Assembly (NCBI RefSeq): GCF_002091715.1
Contig: NZ_BDAG01000014.1
Span: forward strand, 1 to 64,000
DNA: 64,000 nt
From: Pseudomonas migulae NBRC 103157
Lineage (GTDB): Bacteria; Pseudomonadota; Gammaproteobacteria; Pseudomonadales; Pseudomonadaceae
Direction of reading: 5' to 3'
Part shown: positions 57,527-64,000 of the stretch, piece after piece
Numbering within the stretch: position 1 is the stretch's first letter
Layout: every line of letters begins with the position of its first letter
The notes under the pieces: generated by a model
The model's input: only the letters and a program-made list of their open reading frames with translations
Told to the model about the DNA's origin: nothing
The model's database searches: none
Made by a program: the position numbers and the translations under genes

Positions 57527-59209
57527 ATGTTGCAGACTCGCGTTATCCCCCCAGCCGAAGGCGCTTACCAGTATCCATTGCTGATCAAACGGCTGCTGAT
57601 GTCTGGCACGCGCTATGAGAAAACCCGCGAGATCATCTACCGCGATCAGTTGCGCTACACCTATCCGACCCTGATCGAACGGGTCGCACGCCTGGCCAAC
57701 GTACTGACGGCAGCCGGCGTCAAGGCCGGCGATACCGTGGCGGTGATGGACTGGGACAGCCATCGTTATCTGGAATGCATGTTTGCCATCCCGATGATCG
57801 GCGCGGTGATCCACACCATCAACGTGCGCCTGTCGCCGGAACAGATCCTCTACACCATGAACCACGCCGAGGACCGCTTCGTGCTGGTCAACAGTGAGTT
57901 CGTGGGGTTGTACAACGCGATTGCCGGGCACCTGACCACCGTCGAGAAAACCCTGCTGCTGACCGACCTCCCGGAAAAAACCGCCGACTTGCCGAACCTC
58001 GTCGGCGAGTACGAACAATTGCTGGCGGCCGCGAGCACGCAGTACGACTTCCAGGACTTCGACGAGAATTCGGTCGCCACCACGTTCTACACCACCGGCA
58101 CCACCGGCAATCCCAAGGGTGTGTATTTCACCCACCGGCAACTGGTGCTGCACACCATGGGCGTGTCGACCATCATGGGCGCTATCGACAGCGTGCGGCT
58201 GCTGGGCACCAACGACGTGTACATGCCGATCACCCCGATGTTCCATGTGCATGCCTGGGGGTTGCCGTATGTGGCGACGATGCTCGGGCTCAAGCAGGTT
58301 TATCCGGGGCGCTACGATCCGGAATACCTGGTGGAGCTGTGGCGCAAGGAAAAGGTCACCTTTTCGCACTGCGTTCCGACCATCCTGCAAATGGTCCTCA
58401 ACGCCAAGGCTGCGCAAGGCACGGATTTCGCTGGCTGGAAAATCGTGATCGGCGGCAGTGCGTTGAATCGTGCGTTGTACGACGCCGCCAAGGCCAAGGG
58501 CATTCAGCTGACCGCCGCTTACGGCATGTCGGAAACCGGGCCGCTGGTCTCGTGTGCGCACCTCAACGATGAGTTGATGGCCGGTACCGAAGACGAGCGC
58601 ACCACGTATCGAATCAAGGCCGGTGTACCGGGGCCCTTGGTGGAGGCGGCGATCGTCGACACCGACGGCAACTTCCTGCCCGCCGATGGCGAGACCCAGG
58701 GCGAACTGGTGCTGCGCGCGCCGTGGCTCACCGAAGGTTATTTCAATGAGCCGCAGAAGGGCGCCGAGCTCTGGGCCGGCGGCTGGCTGCACACTGGAGA
58801 CGTAGCAACGCTGGACAGCATGGGCGTGATCGATATTCGCGACCGGATCAAGGACGTGATCAAGACCGGCGGCGAATGGATTTCCTCCCTGGACCTCGAA
58901 GATTTGATCAGTCGCCACGCAGCGGTACGCGAAGTAGCAGTGGTGGGCATTGCCGATCCGCAGTGGGGCGAGCGCCCGTTTGCCCTGCTGGTGATCCGCG
59001 AGGGCCATGCAATCGGGGCCAAAGAACTCAAGGAACACCTCAAGCCGTTTGTGGAGCTGGGGCACCTGAGCAAGTGGGCTATCCCTAGTCAGATCGCCCT
59101 TGTTACTGAAATTCCCAAGACCAGCGTCGGCAAGCTCGACAAGAAACGCATCCGCGTCGACATCACCGAATGGCAAGCCAACAACAGCACCTTCCTCTCG
59201 ACGCTTTAG
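57527..59209 (+). CDS. Fatty acyl-CoA ligase (medium/long-chain)
   Basis: This 560-residue AMP-forming ligase activates a carboxylic acid as its CoA ester. The phosphate loop is YTTGTTGNPKG, followed by ITPMFHVHAWGLPY, GMSETGPL, and the hinge and catalytic region WLHTGDVATLD...KDVIKTGGEWISS, with the C-terminal Lys in TSVGKLDKKRI. Sequence and neighbours match the P. putida ligase next to DUF1302 and DUF1329 genes, reported to act on medium-chain acids. ATG 57527 follows AAAAGGGA; the frame opens earlier without homology. Confidence 0.92.
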   Translation: MLQTRVIPPAEGAYQYPLLIKRLLMSGTRYEKTREIIYRDQLRYTYPTLIERVARLANVLTAAGVKAGDTVAVMDWDSHRYLECMFAIPMIGAVIHTINVRLSPEQILYTMNHAEDRFVLVNSEFVGLYNAIAGHLTTVEKTLLLTDLPEKTADLPNLVGEYEQLLAAASTQYDFQDFDENSVATTFYTTGTTGNPKGVYFTHRQLVLHTMGVSTIMGAIDSVRLLGTNDVYMPITPMFHVHAWGLPYVATMLGLKQVYPGRYDPEYLVELWRKEKVTFSHCVPTILQMVLNAKAAQGTDFAGWKIVIGGSALNRALYDAAKAKGIQLTAAYGMSETGPLVSCAHLNDELMAGTEDERTTYRIKAGVPGPLVEAAIVDTDGNFLPADGETQGELVLRAPWLTEGYFNEPQKGAELWAGGWLHTGDVATLDSMGVIDIRDRIKDVIKTGGEWISSLDLEDLISRHAAVREVAVVGIADPQWGERPFALLVIREGHAIGAKELKEHLKPFVELGHLSKWAIPSQIALVTEIPKTSVGKLDKKRIRVDITEWQANNSTFLSTL

Positions 59210-59546
59210 CGTCTTCCGGCGTGCCCCAAAAGGGCACGCCAGCCCCACCAAGCAAGCGCTTGGCTTGTGAAATCCGAATTTTCAGCCATCCTTCCCGTGC
59301 CGACAGGTGTCGGTCTGGCGAAAGGACTGTTCCAGAGTGGCTGGCAGCTGCAAATCACACTTTAGAGGGATCAAGCAGTACTACCTGCTGGCTATAGTCC
59401 GCTCAAGGATTTTTAAGAACGGGGCACACGCACAAAACGGGGCGATGCAACTTTGGAATGATTTCGGGAGGCCTTGGCCCCCGGTCAACCACAGCGTTTT
59501 TAAAAGTACTCACTGCCATAACAATAATGCACATGGAGTAGCGTCG
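59210..59546. other. Region between ligase and DUF1302 genes with a strong hairpin
   Basis: These 337 bases contain a perfect 9-bp hairpin, GGCGTGCCC/GGGCACGCC with loop caaaa (59218-59240), 9 bases after the ligase stop. It has no T-run, so it may be a processing or Rho-related structure rather than an intrinsic terminator. No gene is seen. The promoter of the DUF1302 operon should be here, in the AT-richer part around 59370-59530. Confidence 0.55.
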
Positions 59547-61493
59547 ATGACATCAGTAAACCAGTTCTGGCGCCGGGCTAAACTGCCCCTGGCTGTCAGT
59601 CTTGCCTCTTCGCTCGCCGGGCCCGCATTCGGCGTCAGTTTCAACGTTGGTGAAATCGAAGGTCAGTTCGACTCATCCCTGTCGATTGGTGCCAGTTGGT
59701 CTACCGAAAGCGCCAACAAGAACCTCATCGGCGTCAACAACGGCGGTCGCGGCCTGTCCCAGACCTCCGATGACGGTCACTTGAACTTCAAGAGCGGGGA
59801 AACCTTCTCGAAGATCTTCAAAGGCATCCATGATCTTGAATTGAAATATGGCGACACCGGCATTTTCGTCCGGGGCAAATACTGGTATGACTTCGAACTC
59901 AAGGACGAAGACCGTCCGTTCAAGGACATCAGCGACAGCAACCGCAAGGAAGGCGCCAAGTCCTCCGGCGGGCAAATTCTCGACGCCTTCATCTACCACA
60001 ACTACTCGATTGCCGATGAGCCGGGTTCCGTGCGTCTGGGCAAGCAGGTCGTGAGCTGGGGTGAGAGTACGTTCATCGGCGGCGGCATCAACTCGATCAA
60101 CCCGATCGACGTTTCCGCGTTCCGCCGTCCAGGTGCCGAGATCAAGGAAGGCTTGATCCCGGTCAACATGTTCTACGTGTCCCAGAGCCTGACCGAGAAC
60201 CTGTCGACCGAAGCGTTCTATCAACTGGAATGGGACCAGACCGTTACCGACAACTGCGGCACGTTCTTCTCGCAACCGGACGTGATTTCGGATGGCTGCG
60301 ACCAAAACCTGGCCGTGCTGCGGACCCGTAACGGGCTCAATAGCTCATTGGCGGCCGCGGGGCTGCCGGCGGGGTTTCGTAATGCTGCGATCAACACCCT
60401 GGCTGCCCGGGGCGTGACCTGGGGCAACCCGGATGAAGGTGCCGTCGTCCGTCGCGGTCCGGATCGTGATGCACGCGACAGCGGTCAGTTCGGCGTGTCC
60501 TTCAAATACATGTTCGAACCGCTGGACACCGAGTTCGGTGGCTATTTCATGAACTACCACAGCCGTGCGCCGATCTTCAGCGGCAAAGGCGCTCCGGCGA
60601 GCGCTTACGATGGCACTGCCCTGGGCGGCGCACTGATTGGCGCCGGTATTCCGGGCGCAATCGTGGTTGGCCAGACGGGTCTGGCTGCGCAGTTGGTACC
60701 GTTCCAAGTGGTAGGTAACTCCAGCTACTTCGTCGAGTACCCGGAGGACATTCGCCTGTATGGCCTGAGCTTCTCCACCACGTTGCCTACCGGCACGGCG
60801 TGGAGTGGTGAAGTCAGTTACCGTCCGAATGCACCGGTGCAACTCAATACCACCGACATCCTGTATTCCGGCCTGACACCACTGAGCCCTAATGTTTCCG
60901 TACTTCAAGGACGTCCGGGGGAAGATCAGCATGGCTATCGCCGCAAGGAAGTCACTCAGCTCCAGACCACCTTCACGCACTTCTTCGATCAGGTGATGGG
61001 GGCCGAGCGCCTGACCCTGGTGGGTGAGGTTGGCTGGACCCACGTCGGCGGCCTGGAAAGCACGTCGAAAGCGCGTTACGGTCGTGACCCGAGCTACGGC
61101 CCTGGTCCATTGCCAGGTGGTCAGTGCCAGACATTGAACACCGGCACACTGGCGGGTGGACCACAAAACAACGTCAGTCGCTACTGTGAAAACGATGGCT
61201 TCACCACGACAGACTCCTGGGGTTATCGCGCTCGTGCCATCTGGGACTACAACAGCGTATTCGCCGGTGTAAACCTCAAGCCGAACATTGCCTGGTCCCA
61301 TGACGTGGACGGTTACTCGCCAGGCCCTGGCGGCAACTTCGAGGAAGGTCGCAAAGCGGTCAGCCTGGGTCTCGATGCCGAGTACCAGAACACCTACACC
61401 GCGTCCCTGGCCTACACCAACTTCTTTGACGGCAAGTACACCACCGTGGATGACCGCGACTTCGTTGCGCTCAGCTTCGGCGTGAACTTCTAA
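59547..61493 (+). CDS. DUF1302 family outer-membrane-type protein
   Basis: This 648-residue protein has a signal peptide (MTSVNQFWRRAKLPLAVSLASSLAGPAFG) and a beta-rich mature chain with alternating short strands, ending ...DFVALSFGVNF with a terminal Phe as in outer-membrane barrels. The DUF1302 pattern includes FNVGEIEGQFDSSLSIGASW, VRLGKQVVSWGESTFIGGGINSINP and FRRPGAEIKEGLIPVNM. Members pair with DUF1329 proteins and are linked to growth on hydrophobic substrates, including esters. GGAG precedes the ATG at 59547. Confidence 0.9.
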   Translation: MTSVNQFWRRAKLPLAVSLASSLAGPAFGVSFNVGEIEGQFDSSLSIGASWSTESANKNLIGVNNGGRGLSQTSDDGHLNFKSGETFSKIFKGIHDLELKYGDTGIFVRGKYWYDFELKDEDRPFKDISDSNRKEGAKSSGGQILDAFIYHNYSIADEPGSVRLGKQVVSWGESTFIGGGINSINPIDVSAFRRPGAEIKEGLIPVNMFYVSQSLTENLSTEAFYQLEWDQTVTDNCGTFFSQPDVISDGCDQNLAVLRTRNGLNSSLAAAGLPAGFRNAAINTLAARGVTWGNPDEGAVVRRGPDRDARDSGQFGVSFKYMFEPLDTEFGGYFMNYHSRAPIFSGKGAPASAYDGTALGGALIGAGIPGAIVVGQTGLAAQLVPFQVVGNSSYFVEYPEDIRLYGLSFSTTLPTGTAWSGEVSYRPNAPVQLNTTDILYSGLTPLSPNVSVLQGRPGEDQHGYRRKEVTQLQTTFTHFFDQVMGAERLTLVGEVGWTHVGGLESTSKARYGRDPSYGPGPLPGGQCQTLNTGTLAGGPQNNVSRYCENDGFTTTDSWGYRARAIWDYNSVFAGVNLKPNIAWSHDVDGYSPGPGGNFEEGRKAVSLGLDAEYQNTYTASLAYTNFFDGKYTTVDDRDFVALSFGVNF

Positions 61494-61521
61494 GCACTGC
61501 ATTTTCAGGACGAACACACCT

Positions 61522-62886
61522 ATGAAAACAACAAAGAGTCTGTTCCACGCTGGATTTCTGGGGCTAACGCTGCTGGCGACCAGCGTCATGGCAGCGGTCC
61601 CTGCGGCCGAAGCGGACAAGCTGGGCAAGAGCCTGACGCCGATGGGCGCCGAGATGGCCGGCAATGCCGACGGTTCGATTCCGGCCTGGAAGCCGTTGCC
61701 GAAAAACGCTGGCGCTGTCGACAGCAAGGGTTTCCTGTCCGACCCGTACGCCAGTGAAAAGCCGCTGTTCACCATCACGGCGCAGAACGTCGACCAGTAC
61801 AAGGACAAGCTTGCTCCGGGCCAGTACGCGATGTTCAAGCGCTACCCGGAAACCTTCAAGATGCCGGTCTACCCGTCCCATCGCGGCGCGACCGTGCCGG
61901 ATGACGTGTTCGCTGCCATCAAGAAAAACGCCACTGCCACGGAGCTGGTATCCGGCGGCAACGGGCTGAAAAACTTCGAGACAGCCGTACCGTTCCCGAT
62001 TCCAAAGAGCGGTGTCGAGGTGATCTGGAACCACATCACTCGCTATCGCGGTGGCAGCGTGACCCGTCTGGTGACCCAGGCCACCCCGCAACCGAACGGC
62101 TCGTTCAGCCTGGTGTACTTCCAGGACCAGTTCGTATTCCGCGACAAGATGAAAGATTTCGATCCGGCAAACCCGGGCAACATCCTGTTCTACTTCAAGC
62201 AGGAAGTGACCGCGCCGGCACGTCTGGCCGGTGGTGTGCTGCTGGTGCACGAAACCCTCGACCAGGTGGCGGAACCACGTTCGGCGTGGGTCTACAACGC
62301 CGGTCAGCGTCGTGTGCGTCGTGCGCCGCAAGTGTCCTATGACGGGCCGGGTACCGCAGCGGACGGCCTGCGTACCTCCGATAACCTGGACATGTACAAC
62401 GGTGCGCCGGATCGCTACGACTGGAAACTCGAAGGCAAGAAAGAGATGTACATCGCCTCCGACAGCTACAAGCTCGACGATCCGAAGCTGAAGTACGCCG
62501 ACATTATCAAGGCCGGTCACATCAACCAGGACCTGGCTCGTTACGAGCTGCGTCGGGTCTGGCACGTGGTCGCAACCCTGAAGGAAGGTCAGCGTCACAT
62601 CTACGCCAAGCGTGACTTCTACATCGACGAAGACACCTGGCAAGCGGCGGTGATCGATCACTACGACGGTCGCAATCAACTCTGGCGTGTAGCCGAAGCT
62701 CACGCCCAGAACTACTACAACGTTCAAGTGCCGTGGTACACCCTGGAAACCCTGTACGACCTGCAGTCTGGCCGTTACCTGGCACTGGGTATGAAGAACG
62801 AAGAGAAGTCGGCGTATAACTTCGGTTTCACTGCCACCACCAGCGACTTCACTCCGGCGGCATTGCGTCAGGCCGGGGTTCGTTAA
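61522..62886 (+). CDS. DUF1329 family exported protein
   Basis: This 454-residue protein has a signal peptide (MKTTKSLFHAGFLGLTLLATSVMAAVPAAEA) and a fold related to lipoprotein carriers such as LolB. Patterns include LTPMGAEMAGNADGSIPAWKP, FPIPKSGVEVIWNHITRYRG and RVRRAPQVSYDGPG. It follows the DUF1302 gene by 28 bases and is cotranscribed. Together they may carry hydrophobic molecules across the periplasm and outer membrane (inference). Confidence 0.9.
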   Translation: MKTTKSLFHAGFLGLTLLATSVMAAVPAAEADKLGKSLTPMGAEMAGNADGSIPAWKPLPKNAGAVDSKGFLSDPYASEKPLFTITAQNVDQYKDKLAPGQYAMFKRYPETFKMPVYPSHRGATVPDDVFAAIKKNATATELVSGGNGLKNFETAVPFPIPKSGVEVIWNHITRYRGGSVTRLVTQATPQPNGSFSLVYFQDQFVFRDKMKDFDPANPGNILFYFKQEVTAPARLAGGVLLVHETLDQVAEPRSAWVYNAGQRRVRRAPQVSYDGPGTAADGLRTSDNLDMYNGAPDRYDWKLEGKKEMYIASDSYKLDDPKLKYADIIKAGHINQDLARYELRRVWHVVATLKEGQRHIYAKRDFYIDEDTWQAAVIDHYDGRNQLWRVAEAHAQNYYNVQVPWYTLETLYDLQSGRYLALGMKNEEKSAYNFGFTATTSDFTPAALRQAGVR

Positions 62887-62914
62887 CCTGAACTGAACAG
62901 AGGCCGCATCCTCG

Positions 62915-62947
62915 AAAAAAGCCCCGACTGGTTCGGGGCTTTTTTTT
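62915..62947 (+). terminator. Intrinsic terminator after the DUF1329 gene
   Basis: The 7-bp stem GCCCCGA/TCGGGGC with loop ctggt has six A before and eight T after. Confidence 0.92.
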
Positions 62948-63060
62948 GCACGTAGACTTTTTGTAGCCATTTGTAGCAATAACCTTCAATACCTCTTCGT
63001 TTACCGCTAGGCTGCGGACATCTGCAACGCCGCCAACAGCATTTCAAACAAGAGCCGGCC

Positions 63061-64000
63061 ATGACTGATTTGTCCCCACTCCCGGGCCCTGCAAGCGCTG
63101 CCGTCGCGACACTGGACGGTCGTTTCTTTCGGCCACCGCTGCCTGACGGGCACGTGCTGCGACCTCGTTTGTGCGAACGCCTGAGTGCCGGCCTCGGTGG
63201 CAGGCTGTTGCTGGTCAGCGCACCGGCGGGGTTCGGCAAGAGTTCGCTGGCAGTCGAGTTCTGCCAGGGGCTGCCAGCTCACTGGCAAAGCCTGTGGCTG
63301 GGGTTGAGTCCGCGAGATAACGATCCCGGGCGTTTTCTAGAACGGTTGCTCGAAGGCCTCCAGGACTTTTTTCCGCAGTTGGGCAGGCAGTCCCTGGGCC
63401 TGTTGAAAATGCGTCAGCGGCATCAGCCGTTTGCCTTCGAAGAATGGCTGGACGGTTTGCTCGACGAGTTGGCCGTGCATTTGTTGCCGACGGCGCCACT
63501 GCTGCTGGTACTCGATGACTACCATCTGGCCCAGGGCCCGGTGCTCGATCGTTGCCTGCAATTTTTCCTCAATCATCTTCCTGACGGCTTGCTGGTGATG
63601 GTCACCAGTCGCCAGCGTCCGGACTGGCATCTGGCACGCCTGCGCCTGTCACGGCAATTGCTCGAGTTGCATGAGCAGGATCTGCGTCTGACCCACGACG
63701 AAGCCTTGACCCTGCTCGACCGACACAGCACGTCCTTGCGCGGCGAAGCGCTGGAGAGCCTGATCCAGCGCAGCGAGGGCTGGGTCGCTGGCTTGCGTTT
63801 CTGGTTACTGGCGGCTTCCGAAGCCGGCTCCGAAGGCGCATTGCCCCAGTCCTTGCATGGCGGGGAAGGGCTGATTCGCGATTACCTGCTCGAAGAGGTC
63901 ATCGATTGTCTGCCCGCCGAGGTGCAGTCATTTCTGTATGACACAGCGCCTCAGGAGCGTTTTTGCAGCGAGCTGTGCGACGCTGTCCGCGAGGCGCATG
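63061..64000 (+). CDS. MalT-type LuxR-family regulator (3' end outside the window)
   Basis: The first 313 residues of a large ATP-dependent regulator are present. The start is MTDLSPLPGPASAAVATLDGRFFRPPLPDG, followed by the P-loop SAPAGFGKSS (near 56-65) and a Walker B-like LLLVLDDYHL with TSRQRPDWHLARLRL and SEGWVAGLRF, as in MalT-type signal-transduction ATPases. The expected TPR-like part and C-terminal LuxR helix-turn-helix lie beyond the window. By position it probably controls the ligase, DUF1302 and DUF1329 genes. The ATG has no strong ribosome site; GAGCC lies before it. Confidence 0.87.
   Translation, partial: MTDLSPLPGPASAAVATLDGRFFRPPLPDGHVLRPRLCERLSAGLGGRLLLVSAPAGFGKSSLAVEFCQGLPAHWQSLWLGLSPRDNDPGRFLERLLEGLQDFFPQLGRQSLGLLKMRQRHQPFAFEEWLDGLLDELAVHLLPTAPLLLVLDDYHLAQGPVLDRCLQFFLNHLPDGLLVMVTSRQRPDWHLARLRLSRQLLELHEQDLRLTHDEALTLLDRHSTSLRGEALESLIQRSEGWVAGLRFWLLAASEAGSEGALPQSLHGGEGLIRDYLLEEVIDCLPAEVQSFLYDTAPQERFCSELCDAVREAH

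Noticed and set aside
59337..59355. Possible sigma-54 promoter before the DUF1302 gene
   Set aside because: GG and GC elements are 9 bases apart, not the required 10, and the rest of the consensus is poor.

Overview
The window is chromosomal DNA of a fluorescent-group Pseudomonas (P. fluorescens / P. putida lineage). The evidence is high GC content, Pseudomonas-style REP hairpins (two families, GTAGGAGCCGGCTTGCTGGCGA and GTGGGAGCGGGCTTGCTCGCGA), the gene block TPR lipoprotein-lolB-ispE-tRNA-Gln-prs-rplY-pth-ychF-tRNA-Met next to hemA-prfA-prmC-moeB-murI-pagL, and Pseudomonas-typical small proteins (DUF6124, PA4642 family). There is no prophage, transposase or CRISPR array. Almost everything is core genome; the variation lies in intergenic repeats.

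Layout. 1-930: a small DUF6124 gene with a structured leader. 939-1015: tRNA-Met. 1096-6540: a polyamine-type ABC uptake operon ending in an amidase, divergent from a LysR regulator (6767-7672). 7647-8473: a five-copy tandem array. 8444-10504: a chemoreceptor. 10945-12162: an Fsr-like efflux pump. 12352-19275: the housekeeping operon for translation, PRPP, isoprenoid and lipoprotein sorting. 19602-24959: haem and translation-release genes, murI and pagL. 25090-33820: a tight block of genes on the minus strand, described below. 34038-37374: a Trp-rich small protein and a flavoprotein, divergent from an epimerase and ferrochelatase. 37497-40623: uracil and purine salvage (uraA, upp, hpt) and a WbuC cupin. 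40631-45045: a SulP transporter, small proteins and mqo. 45783-52408: small proteins, an acyltransferase, a SRAP protein and a second chemoreceptor. 52620-56420: an M48 lipoprotein protease, a manganese exporter with its riboswitch, rsmC and a 2-hydroxyacid dehydrogenase. 56663-end: a LysE exporter, then acyl-CoA ligase, DUF1302 and DUF1329 proteins and a MalT-type LuxR regulator cut by the window edge.

The most interesting system is the putative light-response operon at 33820-25449: DUF523/DUF1722 (YbgA), a MerR regulator of the LitR/PplR type, DNA photolyase, an NTF2-like protein, a short-chain dehydrogenase, a flavin amine-oxidase-like protein, DUF1365, a cyclopropane/furan fatty-acid synthase-like methyltransferase and DUF2878. 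Most junctions overlap by 1-14 bases, and two of the genes start with GTG. Upstream of the first gene lie two perfect copies of the motif reported for P. putida PplR1 (T[G/A]TACA-N12-TGTA[C/T]A), one covering the -35 box and one just after the expected start of transcription. A third copy with one mismatch lies between the flavoprotein/Trp-rich pair and the epimerase-hemH pair. The picture is a repressor-controlled photoprotection island: DNA repair, membrane lipid modification against singlet oxygen, and possibly haem synthesis.

Two other features stand out. In the five-copy tandem array, each 161-167 bp unit contains the 3' ends of both flanking convergent genes around a REP pair. The yybP-ykoY-type manganese leader before the GDT1-family exporter has two inverted repeats that interleave, as expected for an expression switch.
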